Source: Candidatus Kosakonia sp. 282A-S69
Lineage (GTDB): Bacteria; Pseudomonadota; Gammaproteobacteria; Enterobacterales; Enterobacteriaceae
Reading direction: 5' to 3'
Length of the DNA stretch: 64,000 nt
NCBI RefSeq assembly: GCF_029433855.1
Contig: NZ_JAROAU010000003.1
Span: forward strand, 1,318,957 to 1,382,956
Every line of letters begins with the position of its first letter. The first letter of the stretch is position 1. The position numbers were made by a program, and so were the translations under genes. A model generated the notes under the pieces. It had not been told where the DNA came from and made no database searches. It saw nothing but the letters and a program-made list of their open reading frames with translations. Positions 47,857 through 56,293 of this stretch are shown piece after piece.

Positions 47857-50475
47857 ATGTCAGAAATCAGCCGCGCCGTGTTATTCGGCAAACTCGACAC
47901 ACTCTTATTCACCTCGCTGGAGAGCGCCACCGCGTTTTGTAAGCTGCGTGGTAACCCTTATGTGGAGCTGGTTCACTGGCTGCATCAGTTGATGCAGCAG
48001 TCGGATGGCGATCTGCAGCAGGTTATCCGCCACTTTTCCCTTGATGAGCAGGCGCTGACCCGCGATATCGTCGCCGCGCTGGATAAACTGCCGCGCGGCG
48101 CAAGTTCCGTTTCCGACCTGTCAGAGCATATTGATACAGCGGTTGAGCGTGCATGGGTCTACGGTTCGCTGAAATTCGGCGTCACCCGCATTCGCGGCGG
48201 ACACCTGCTCGCGGGGATCCTGAAAACCTGGAGTCTCGCCAACGTTCTGAAAGGCATCTCTGCGCAGTTTGATCGCGTCAGTGCCGATGCGCTGCTGGAC
48301 AATTTCGACACTATTTTCGCCAATAGCAAAGAGACGCAGCAGGCAACGGTTCCCCTGAGTGACGACAGCGGCGTGGCCGCACCCGCTCAGCAGGGGACGC
48401 TTGCCCAGTATGGTCAGGATCTCACCGCTCGTGCGCGTGACGGCAAGATCGATCCGGTTGTCGGTCGCGACGAAGAGATCCGCCAGATGGTCGATATCCT
48501 GATGCGCCGTCGCCAGAACAACCCGCTGCTGACCGGTGAAGCCGGGGTAGGGAAAACCGCCGTGGTGGAGGGTCTGGCACTGCGTATTGCCAGCGGCGAC
48601 GTTCCCGAGCCGCTGGTTGACGTTCAGCTGTGGCTGCTTGATATCGGCATGCTGCAAGCGGGCGCGGGGATGAAAGGGGAGTTTGAAGCGCGTCTGCAGG
48701 CGCTGATTAATGAAGTGCAGTCCAGCCCGACGCCGATCATTCTCTTTATCGATGAGATCCACACGCTGATTGGCGCTGGTGGCCAGCAGGGCACCGGCGA
48801 TGCCGCCAACCTGCTGAAACCGGCGCTGGCGCGTGGGCAGCTGCGCACCATCGGTGCCACGACCTGGGCTGAGTATAAAAAATACATTGAGAAGGATCCG
48901 GCGCTGACCCGTCGTTTCCAGACCGTACAGGTCGCCGAGCCAGATGAAGAGAAAGCGGTGCTGATGCTGCGCAGCACCGTGTCGGCGCTTGAGAAACATC
49001 ACCGCGTACTGCTGCTGGATGAAGCCGTGGTGGCGGCCGTGAAGCTGTCGCACCGCTACATTCCGGCACGTCAGCTGCCGGACAAAGCAGTTGCTCTGCT
49101 GGATACCGCCTGTGCCCGTGTGGCCGTCAGCCAGAGTTCACCCCCGCCGCAGCTGGAAGATTGCCAGCACCGCATTGATGCGCTGGACGTGGAGATCGAG
49201 ATCGCTAACCGTGAAGCCAAAGTCGCCGTGGGTGACAGCGAGCGCGTGGTGAAACTGCAGGCCGATCTGGAGAAACTGGCGGAACAGCGCGATGCGTTAA
49301 CGCAGCGCTGGGAGCAGGAGCAGGCGCTGGTGGACAGCATTATCGCCCAGCGCGCACAGCTTCATACCGCACCGGAAGAGTCGTTGACCGAGCTGCGCGC
49401 CACTCTTACCGAGCAGCAAAACGCGCTGCGCGCATTGCAGGGCGATGAGCCGCTGCTCTTTACCTCCGTGGATGCCAACGTGGTTGCCGCCGTGGTCTCT
49501 GACTGGACCGGCATCCCGCTGGGCCGGATGGTGAAAGATGAGATCGACGCGGTGCTGAAACTGGCCGATACCTTAAATGAACGCGTCATCGGTCAGCGTC
49601 ACGGTCTGGAGCTGATTGCCAAACGTGTTCGCACATCGCGCGCGCGCCTTGACGATCCGAACAAGCCGGTCGGCGTATTTATGCTCTGCGGCCCGTCTGG
49701 TGTCGGTAAAACCGAAACCGCGCTGGCGCTGGCGGAGTCGCTCTACGGCGGCGAGCAGAACATCATCACCATCAATATGAGCGAGTTCCAGGAAGCGCAT
49801 ACGGTCTCCACCCTGAAAGGCGCGCCTCCGGGCTACGTTGGCTATGGCGAAGGCGGCGTATTAACGGAAGCGGTGCGCCGTCGTCCCTACAGCGTGGTGC
49901 TGCTGGACGAGATTGAAAAAGCGCATCCGGATGTGCATGAGATCTTCTTCCAGGTGTTCGATAAAGGGTGGATGGAAGATGGCGAAGGTCGCCACATCGA
50001 TTTCCGTAACACCATTATCATCCTCACCTCCAACGTGGGTACCGATCTGATTACCGGCATGTGCGCCGACCCTGAACTGATGCCGGAGCCGGACGCACTG
50101 CGTGACGCGCTGCGCGCGCCGCTGCTGCAGGTTTTCCCGCCTGCGCTGCTGGGCCGTCTGCTGGTGGTGCCCTACTATCCGCTGAGCGATGAGATGCTGG
50201 CGATGATCGTCCGTCTGCAGCTTAAGCGCATCCAGCGTCGTCTCGAAGAGAACCATGGCATCATTTCTGAAGTTGATGAGAGCGTGGTTGAACAGATCGT
50301 TGCGCGCTGTACGGAAGTGGAATCGGGCGGCCGTATGGTAGACGCCATTCTTACCAACACTTTGCTGCCGCTTATGAGCCAGCTATTACTCGACGCCAGC
50401 GCGCGAGACGAGCATTATAAGCGTTTACGTGTCACGTTTGAGCAGGGTGAGTTTCACTGTCAGTTTGCGGCGTAA
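47857..50475 (+). CDS. clpV: T6SS AAA+ sheath-recycling ATPase ClpV (TssH)
   Basis: 872 residues from ATG 47857 ([20 protein letters not shown]), preceded by GGAAGA; an ATG at 47845 is in frame but overlaps that site. It has an N-domain that binds TssC, then two AAA+ modules: Walker A GEAGVGKT (about 226-233) with [14 protein letters not shown], and Walker A GPSGVGKT (about 611-618) with [13 protein letters not shown]. The middle coiled-coil domain lies between. It disassembles contracted sheaths. Confidence 0.96.
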   Translation: MSEISRAVLFGKLDTLLFTSLESATAFCKLRGNPYVELVHWLHQLMQQSDGDLQQVIRHFSLDEQALTRDIVAALDKLPRGASSVSDLSEHIDTAVERAWVYGSLKFGVTRIRGGHLLAGILKTWSLANVLKGISAQFDRVSADALLDNFDTIFANSKETQQATVPLSDDSGVAAPAQQGTLAQYGQDLTARARDGKIDPVVGRDEEIRQMVDILMRRRQNNPLLTGEAGVGKTAVVEGLALRIASGDVPEPLVDVQLWLLDIGMLQAGAGMKGEFEARLQALINEVQSSPTPIILFIDEIHTLIGAGGQQGTGDAANLLKPALARGQLRTIGATTWAEYKKYIEKDPALTRRFQTVQVAEPDEEKAVLMLRSTVSALEKHHRVLLLDEAVVAAVKLSHRYIPARQLPDKAVALLDTACARVAVSQSSPPPQLEDCQHRIDALDVEIEIANREAKVAVGDSERVVKLQADLEKLAEQRDALTQRWEQEQALVDSIIAQRAQLHTAPEESLTELRATLTEQQNALRALQGDEPLLFTSVDANVVAAVVSDWTGIPLGRMVKDEIDAVLKLADTLNERVIGQRHGLELIAKRVRTSRARLDDPNKPVGVFMLCGPSGVGKTETALALAESLYGGEQNIITINMSEFQEAHTVSTLKGAPPGYVGYGEGGVLTEAVRRRPYSVVLLDEIEKAHPDVHEIFFQVFDKGWMEDGEGRHIDFRNTIIILTSNVGTDLITGMCADPELMPEPDALRDALRAPLLQVFPPALLGRLLVVPYYPLSDEMLAMIVRLQLKRIQRRLEENHGIISEVDESVVEQIVARCTEVESGGRMVDAILTNTLLPLMSQLLLDASARDEHYKRLRVTFEQGEFHCQFAA

Positions 50476-50501
50476 CGCCATTATCAAGAGAGTTTTCCAA
50501 T

Positions 50502-51956
50502 ATGACGGATCACGATAACAACCGGAGTGTACCGAACGCGCTGCCACCGGGATATCGCTTCAATGAGTTTGAAATTAAGGAAGTGATCGGTGGTGGAGGG
50601 TTCGGCATCGTCTATCGCGCCTGGGATCACCAGCTTGAGCGAACCATCGCGATTAAAGAGTTTATGCCCTCTTCGCTGGCAGTGCGTAACGACGACATGA
50701 CGCTGGTGCTGCGTAGCGAGCGCTTCAGCAAAGCGTTTACTGCCGGTTTGAACAGTTTTATTCAGGAAGCCCGTTTACTGGCCCGTTTTAACCACCCGAA
50801 CCTGCTGCATGTGCTGCGTTTCTGGGTGCAGAACGACACCGCCTACATGGGGACGGTGTTCTACAGCGGCACGACGCTGTCGCGCCTGCGCGAGAAGAAT
50901 CCGGCGCTGATCAATGAAGCGTGGATCCGCCGCATGCTGCCGATGCTGCTGGGGGCAATCAAGACCATTCACGATGAGGGTTATCTCCATCGCGATATTT
51001 CGCTGGATAATATTCAGATTCAGGAAAATGGCTTGCCGGTGCTGCTCGATTTCGGCTCAGCGCGCCGCAGTATTGGCTCTGTTTCTGATGAAACCGAAAC
51101 CATGCTGCGTCCGGGCTATGCGCCGATAGAGCAATATACCGACGACAATGAGAGCGAGCAGGGGCCATGGACCGATATCTATGCCCTGGGGGCCGTGTTG
51201 CACACCATGATCATCGGCTCTCCGCCGCCGGTCAGTGTGGTGCGTAGCATTCAGGATACCTACGTCCCGCTGACCCAGCGCGGACTGCCAGGCTACTCCA
51301 TGGCGCTGTTGCAGGCAGTGGATCGCGCGCTGGCGCTTAAGATGGAAGATCGTCCGCAGTCGGTGGACGAGTTTGCCGCGCTGATTGAGATGCCAGTCGC
51401 CGGGATTGACGATGTGCTGAACGTGAAGCAACCTGGCACCATGCTGGTGCCGGTTGAAGAGACGCCGGAAAAAGTCGACGTTGCTGGCTGGCAGCGCTAC
51501 AAACTTCCTGCGCTGGTCGGCGCAGGTGTTGTTGTCGGCGTTATCGCGGGCGCGCTGCTGTTCAGCGGCAGCTCAGAGCCAGAGAAGGCCGCGACGGAAA
51601 ACGTGAGTAACACGCAGCCGCAGCAGAACAGCGCACCTGTTGAGCAGCCGCGCCAGACCGAGCCAGTCACGCAGCCTGCGACACCGCCAGCGCAAAGCCA
51701 GAGCGAAACGGCGAGCGCCGCGCCGGCGGCCTCGCAGGCTCCGATAGCGCAACTCTTTGTTCGTATGAACGAGGGCGAGAAGCTGACGCTCAACGGCGAA
51801 AGCCAGTCCGTTTCACCGGCCACCAACGGTTTCGCCTCTCTGAAAGTGAAGCCGGGTCGCTATGAGCTAGTGCTGGAAGGCAATGGTCAGACTCGCAGCC
51901 AGACTATCGATATAGCTACCCCCGGTACCTGGCTTATCAATCCGCAGCCGCGATAG
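50502..51956 (+). CDS. ppkA: T6SS membrane Ser/Thr protein kinase, PpkA type
   Basis: 484 residues. Hanks-type kinase domain about 20-295: glycine loop GGGGFGIVYRAWD, ATP lysine AIKEF (K52), catalytic loop HRDISLDN (D165, N170), DFG at 183-185, and APIEQY in the activation segment. One transmembrane helix near 334-354 is followed by a Gln/Pro/Ala-rich periplasmic linker and a small C-terminal domain (about 415-484). It probably senses an envelope signal and phosphorylates TagH; PppA is the opposing phosphatase. A terminator follows. Confidence 0.88.
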   Translation: MTDHDNNRSVPNALPPGYRFNEFEIKEVIGGGGFGIVYRAWDHQLERTIAIKEFMPSSLAVRNDDMTLVLRSERFSKAFTAGLNSFIQEARLLARFNHPNLLHVLRFWVQNDTAYMGTVFYSGTTLSRLREKNPALINEAWIRRMLPMLLGAIKTIHDEGYLHRDISLDNIQIQENGLPVLLDFGSARRSIGSVSDETETMLRPGYAPIEQYTDDNESEQGPWTDIYALGAVLHTMIIGSPPPVSVVRSIQDTYVPLTQRGLPGYSMALLQAVDRALALKMEDRPQSVDEFAALIEMPVAGIDDVLNVKQPGTMLVPVEETPEKVDVAGWQRYKLPALVGAGVVVGVIAGALLFSGSSEPEKAATENVSNTQPQQNSAPVEQPRQTEPVTQPATPPAQSQSETASAAPAASQAPIAQLFVRMNEGEKLTLNGESQSVSPATNGFASLKVKPGRYELVLEGNGQTRSQTIDIATPGTWLINPQPR

Positions 51957-51988
51957 CCGTGGTTCGCCCGGGCCGCCTGGCCCGGTCA

Positions 51989-52020
51989 CGCGCGGGAACG
52001 TTATCCCGCGCGTTTCATTT
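51989..52020 (+). terminator. Terminator after ppkA
   Basis: Perfect 9-bp stem CGCGCGGGA / TCCCGCGCG with a 6-base loop, then TTTCATTTCA. Directly upstream is a second hairpin, CCGGGCC / GGCCCGG (51968-51985). Together they separate the structural T6SS genes from the vgrG cargo unit. Confidence 0.7.
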
Positions 52021-52096
52021 CACCTTGCCTCAGGGAGCTATGGCTTCTTCTTCAAAACGACCTTAGTCTCGTCCGACATATAAAAAAGACAGAACT

Positions 52097-52477
52097 ATGA
52101 ATGTATTAACACACAGTAATAACGGTGGCAGTGAATTTACGTTTGTTGTCTCTCGTGCCAGCGCCAAAGCCGATGATAAGGTTCATACCGTCGCCGCCAG
52201 AAAGATCCGCGAGCTGGAGATGACGCTCACCGATTTTCACCTCGAATCCTCCCAAATGTTAGACGTTGACGGTAATCCTGCCGTCGAGCTCTTTTATCAG
52301 TTCAGCAATGACAACCGGATCATTTATCAGCGTCAGACCATCATTTTGCTGGCCGATCCCGCTGCGGGTCAAAAAATGGTTAGCTATGTCGGCACCTGCC
52401 CGGGAGAATTCAGTGAGTCTTACCAACAGCAGTATCAGGAAATTATTCAAAGCCTGAAATTCCATCGCGCCCGCTAA
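52097..52477 (+). CDS. DUF1795 (Eag-type) T6SS chaperone, apparently 5'-truncated
   Basis: 126 residues with the DUF1795/Eag pattern (NVLTHSNNGGSEFTFVVSRA, YQRQTIILLADPAAGQKMVS). Eag proteins stabilise N-terminal transmembrane helices of PAAR/Rhs effectors before export. Family members are usually about 20 residues longer at the N-terminus, ending in a segment like DRTMNVLT; here the codons before ATG 52097 read TYKKDRT in frame. An in-frame ATG with an AGGGAG site lies at 52040 but meets a TAG at 52064 after eight codons. So the gene may be a decayed 5' end or use the internal ATG. Located directly before vgrG. Confidence 0.65.
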   Translation: MNVLTHSNNGGSEFTFVVSRASAKADDKVHTVAARKIRELEMTLTDFHLESSQMLDVDGNPAVELFYQFSNDNRIIYQRQTIILLADPAAGQKMVSYVGTCPGEFSESYQQQYQEIIQSLKFHRAR

Positions 52478-52533
52478 CGCTGAACTGTCAGACTCACCAT
52501 TTATCAAAATTAAGTGTCACAGAGGACTTCACC

Positions 52534-54936
52534 ATGCAAGACAGGATCACGGTCAAGCTGCCGGTAGACGGCCTGCTTTTCTGGAAACTCACCGGACGCG
52601 AGGCGTTGTCTGAGGCGTTTGCCTTCACCCTGACGGTGCTGGGCACCGACGCGCGCATTGACCGCAGCCAGCTGCTCGGCCAGCCGGTGACGGTGAATGT
52701 GCCGACGCAGGGGATTGCCGGCGGCATGCGCCACTTCAACGGCAAAATCACCCGCGTGGCGGTGAGCGCCACGGAGATGTCCGGGACGCGGTATGCGGTC
52801 TACCGTCTGACGGTGGAGCCGGACGTGTGGCCGATGAAGCGCGACCGTAACCTGCGAATCTTCCAGGAGCAGACGGTGCCGCAAATCGTGAAAACCCTGC
52901 TTGGTGAATACCAGGTGAACCTTGAGGACCGCCTGACCGGCAGCTACCGGAGCTGGGGCTACTGCGTGCAGTACCAGGAGAGCAGTTTTGACTTTATCAG
53001 CCGTCTGATGGAGCTTGAGGGCATTGCCTACCACTTCAGTCACGAAGCCGACCGGCACGTGATGGTGCTGACGGACGCCGCCACCGAACACCAGCCCTTC
53101 AGCGGGTACGAAACCATCCCCTACCACGCGACGCCTTCCGGCGGCAGCACCAGCGAAGAGGGCATCAGCCAGTGGGCGCTGGAGGACAGCGTGACGCCGG
53201 GTATCTACAGCCTCGACGACTACGACTTCCGCAAACCAAACGCCTGGCTGTTCCAGGCCCGGCAGAACCCGGCCTCACCGCAGCCGGGGAGCATCGACGT
53301 CTATGACTGGCCGGGACGTTTTGTCGAACACGGTCACGGGGAATATTACGCCCGCATCCGCCAGGAGCGCTGGCAGGTGGAGCACCAGCAGATTCAGGCC
53401 ACCGCCACGGCGATGGGTATCGCGCCGGGTCACACCTTCGCGCTCTATAACGCCCCCTTTTTCAGCGACAACGGCGAGTACCTGACCACCGAGGCGAACT
53501 ACTTCCTGGAAGAAAACCGCTACGCCAGCGGGTCCGACGGCGAGACGGTGCACCGCACCGACTTCACCGTGATTCCTTCGTCGGTGGTGTTCCGCCCGGC
53601 ACCGGTGACGGCGTGGCCGAAAACCCACGGCCCGCAGACGGCAAAGGTGGTCGGCCCGCAGGGGGAAAGCATCTGGACGGACAAATATGGCCGCATAAAG
53701 GTGAAGTTCCACTGGGACCGGCAGGCGAAAGGGGATGACACCAGCTCCTGCTGGGTGCGCGTCTCCAGCGCGTGGGCAGGCCAGGGCTTCGGCGGGGTGC
53801 AGATCCCGCGCGTGGGTGATGAGGTGGTGATTGACTTCATCAACGGCGACCCGGACCGTCCGATAGTGACAGGGCGCGTCTACAACGAAGCGAGCATGCC
53901 GCCGTGGTCACTGCCTGATGACTCCACGCGCATGGGCTTTATGACGCGTAGTAAGGATGGAAGTAAAGATAACGCCAGCTATTTGTTCTTTGAAGACAGG
54001 CTGGGTAGCGAATCTGTCGATCTGCATTCTGAACGCGACATGAATGTTTCAGTTGAAGGTGTACATAATGAAGTTGTTCATAAAGCGACAATTTATGAAC
54101 ATAAAACAACCCGTTCAGTGACTGTCGATGATCACGATACGCAGACATACAATAGTGGCCAGACAATTGCCGTTACGGCTAAAGGCCGAAAAGAGACGAT
54201 AGTCGATAATGAGACTAAGTCGGTAAAGGGATATTCGGATAATACATATACTCAGAACCTGGTGATTAAAACAGATGCAAGCGTGAGTACATTAGCTGCA
54301 AATAAAATCATGTATGAAGTTCCTGAGGTTGTTTTTGGGCAGGTAGTTGATGCTAGCGGTAATTCAAGTGCTGTAAAAACAGTTCCTTATGATATAAAAC
54401 AGACAAAAGGTCAGGTAATATCTGCAATGGGGTCAACTCCAACAGCGTCAGATTATTTGGCCTCCGCATCAAGTTCGTCTATAAGTGCAGCTACAAAAGT
54501 AACATATAAAAAAGGGGTGGTAACAGAAGTTGAAGGAGTTGACATGCTCACTGTCCATCAAAATAAAATTACGGATGTAAAAGGTAATGCAGCCTTAAGT
54601 GTTAAAGGTAATCTTGATGAGACGATATTAGGAAATGTAAATGTTTATTCTCCTGGAACTATATCAATTAAAAGTGATACTAATGTAGATATTGACGCTC
54701 CGTTCTGGGTAAGTAATGCCAAGGGGATGTCCACCTCATTTACGGGGTTATCAATCGCTTTTACTGCTGCATCGGGAGGTTTGACCGGGCTGTCGGTAGC
54801 TCATAATATCATTGATAGCTCGACTAAAACTGTAGATTTAAGCGATGCCAGAATTAGAGCCAGACTGAGAAATACATTTGAAGTATCAAAATCGAACCTC
54901 AGAACTTTCTTCAATAACTTATTCATAGTGGGGTAA
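52534..54936 (+). CDS. vgrG: T6SS spike protein VgrG (TssI) with exchanged C-terminal part
   Basis: 800 residues. N-terminal gp27/gp44-like region from ITVKLPVDGLLFWKLTGREA, then the OB-fold/gp5 segment (KVVGPQGESIWTDKYGRIKV, SAWAGQGFGGVQIPRVGDEV, GDPDRPIVTGRVYNEASMPP). From about residue 468 (base 53935) DNA changes from GC-rich to clearly AT-rich. The protein continues through a beta-prism-like part to a tail with a hydrophobic Gly/Ser segment (STSFTGLSIAFTAASGGLTG) and a basic end (ARIRARLRNTFEVSKSNL). I recognise no catalytic motif in the tail; it may be a cargo- or tip-binding adaptor or an unrecognised toxin. The downstream small membrane gene starts 6 bases after the stop. Confidence 0.92.
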   Translation: MQDRITVKLPVDGLLFWKLTGREALSEAFAFTLTVLGTDARIDRSQLLGQPVTVNVPTQGIAGGMRHFNGKITRVAVSATEMSGTRYAVYRLTVEPDVWPMKRDRNLRIFQEQTVPQIVKTLLGEYQVNLEDRLTGSYRSWGYCVQYQESSFDFISRLMELEGIAYHFSHEADRHVMVLTDAATEHQPFSGYETIPYHATPSGGSTSEEGISQWALEDSVTPGIYSLDDYDFRKPNAWLFQARQNPASPQPGSIDVYDWPGRFVEHGHGEYYARIRQERWQVEHQQIQATATAMGIAPGHTFALYNAPFFSDNGEYLTTEANYFLEENRYASGSDGETVHRTDFTVIPSSVVFRPAPVTAWPKTHGPQTAKVVGPQGESIWTDKYGRIKVKFHWDRQAKGDDTSSCWVRVSSAWAGQGFGGVQIPRVGDEVVIDFINGDPDRPIVTGRVYNEASMPPWSLPDDSTRMGFMTRSKDGSKDNASYLFFEDRLGSESVDLHSERDMNVSVEGVHNEVVHKATIYEHKTTRSVTVDDHDTQTYNSGQTIAVTAKGRKETIVDNETKSVKGYSDNTYTQNLVIKTDASVSTLAANKIMYEVPEVVFGQVVDASGNSSAVKTVPYDIKQTKGQVISAMGSTPTASDYLASASSSSISAATKVTYKKGVVTEVEGVDMLTVHQNKITDVKGNAALSVKGNLDETILGNVNVYSPGTISIKSDTNVDIDAPFWVSNAKGMSTSFTGLSIAFTAASGGLTGLSVAHNIIDSSTKTVDLSDARIRARLRNTFEVSKSNLRTFFNNLFIVG

Positions 54937-54941
54937 TAAAA

Positions 54942-55289
54942 TTGTTAAATTCTCCTTTTATCACGATTTCAGGTATTATACTTGCATGTATAGCTGTTTT
55001 TGTTGTGTGTTGTATTACGGGTGAGGATTACAATAAGTTTAGAAAGGAAGGGGTAAGAACCGAGGCTAAAATAATTAGTAAAGAAAAAATAGGCGCTTCG
55101 GGTACAGGAAATACACGTTACCGCATGGTTGTCGAATTTGCTACTAAAGATGGAATTGTAAGGGTGACGACGAAAAGGTTTTTTACCCCTGAAGAGCTTA
55201 TAAAAGTTATGAGGAGAAATACCGTTATTCTTTATTATATGCCTCACGATCCTCAACAGATTGTACTGATGCCATTTGAAATGGAATAA
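54942..55289 (+). CDS. DUF3592-like small membrane protein, copy A1
   Basis: 115 residues from a TTG start. One N-terminal transmembrane helix (ITISGIILACIAVFVVCCI) is followed by a soluble beta domain (TEAKIISKEKIGASGTGNTR, VVEFATKDG). The arrangement matches DUF3592-type proteins, whose function is unknown. It begins 6 bases after the vgrG stop and shares its AT-rich composition, so it travels with the vgrG tail. An immunity role against a vgrG-linked activity is inference. Homologues: 55812 (intact) and 62166 (frameshifted). Confidence 0.65.
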   Translation: MLNSPFITISGIILACIAVFVVCCITGEDYNKFRKEGVRTEAKIISKEKIGASGTGNTRYRMVVEFATKDGIVRVTTKRFFTPEELIKVMRRNTVILYYMPHDPQQIVLMPFEME

Positions 55290-55336
55290 AGTCCGCCCCG
55301 AAAACGCCAATTATTGCTCTTAGTAGGGTAGGCAAA

Positions 55337-55748
55337 GTGGTGCTTCGGGCATCCAAGTTTTTTATAAGGCGAGCCAGTATAAAGCAGTGTTTAAAGTATT
55401 TACACATCGTTTTTCCTGTGATTATTATCACCCTCGTTTTGTCAACAATTATTCGTCATTATAAAAAACGGCCGAAGCGGAAAATAAATACTTAGTAATC
55501 CAGTTTATGTTGAGGCGACCATTACAAAAATAGTCCCCGACACACCTTCAAAACTTGGTGTTGTTAACATCGAGGTAGACTATGTTTTTAATGGCGAAAA
55601 TGGTAAGGCCTACCGAAACAAACATGCACGAACTGTGATCAAAATGATGGGCTTATGTAATTATAAAGTCGGCACGAAGGTCCCGGTTGGTTATTTGAAG
55701 ACTGATCCTTTCCGTAACATGCTCAATGTGAAGAGTGAAAAGGCATAA
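55337..55748 (+). pseudogene. Frameshifted DUF3592-like gene, family B copy 1
   Basis: Two overlapping frames make up one gene. The first runs from GTG 55337 to TAG 55493 and encodes a transmembrane helix (YLHIVFPVIIITLVLSTIIR). The second is open from 55488 to the TAA at 55748 and encodes VYVEATITKIVPDTPSKLGV ... YKVGTKVPVGYLK. Both halves align with consecutive parts of the protein region at 61552-61962, so a frameshift near 55485-55495 is the simplest reading. Confidence 0.65.
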
Positions 55749-55811
55749 TAATATGGATTCATACTTTACAATATGTTATTTCTCGGCAACTAATTCTGGT
55801 AGAGGCTCGTT

Positions 55812-56129
55812 TTGCTTCATTCACCCTTCATTACTATTATAGCTCTCGTTATTGCATGCACTGGTGTGATTGTTTATTGCTACCATACTGGCGCAACCTA
55901 CGATAAGTTCAAAAAAGTGGGAGCGAGAGTCGAAGCTAAAATAATAAGCAAAGAAAAGATAGGTGCGTCAGGCACAGGTAATACAAAGTTCCGTATGGTC
56001 GTTGAATTTGCAACCATGGATGGGGTTGTTAAGGTAACACCTAAAAAATACTTTACGCCTGAGGATCTCATTAAAGTAATGATGAACAATACCGTAATTC
56101 TTTATTATATGCCTCATGAAATGTTGTGA
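55812..56129 (+). CDS. DUF3592-like small membrane protein, copy A2 (short C-terminus)
   Basis: 105 residues from a TTG start at the same relative place as copy A1 (MLHSPFITIIALVIACTGVI). One transmembrane helix, then AKIISKEKIGASGTGNTKFR and VVEFATMDGVVKV, very close to A1. The protein stops after LYYMPHEML, about ten residues earlier than A1, and the DNA runs directly into a family B remnant, so the 3' end was probably replaced by recombination. Confidence 0.65.
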   Translation: MLHSPFITIIALVIACTGVIVYCYHTGATYDKFKKVGARVEAKIISKEKIGASGTGNTKFRMVVEFATMDGVVKVTPKKYFTPEDLIKVMMNNTVILYYMPHEML

Positions 56130-56245
56130 CCGCTGTTAAAACCATAGAAATGACGCAATACAATGTTGGCGCAACGGTGCCGATCGTTTATTTGCGAAGC
56201 GATCCCACACAAAATAACCATACTCTTCCGAGCGTACTGAAATAA
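56129..56245 (+). pseudogene. 3' fragment of a family B DUF3592-like gene
   Basis: 39 codons without a start, in a frame ending at TAA 56243-56245: TAVKTIEMTQYNVGATVPIV then YLRSDPTQ. It matches the C-terminal part of the 61654 protein (VVKTVDLGNYQIGADIPVVY then LRGDSS). Fused directly to the truncated end of copy A2. Confidence 0.6.
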
Positions 56246-56293
56246 CCTTTTCTCAGACGCCAACATCACTCTTAATCTTCCAAAGGAAGTTAT

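Noticed and set aside
48121-49053. Long minus-strand open frame inside clpV (310 codons)
   Set aside because: Antisense shadow of a conserved AAA+ protein, with no independent signals.
54700-54936. VgrG C-terminal tail as a pore-forming toxin
   Set aside because: Has a hydrophobic Gly/Ser stretch and basic end, but similar tails occur as non-toxic cargo-binding ends; no motif decides it, so it is reported only as an exchanged module.
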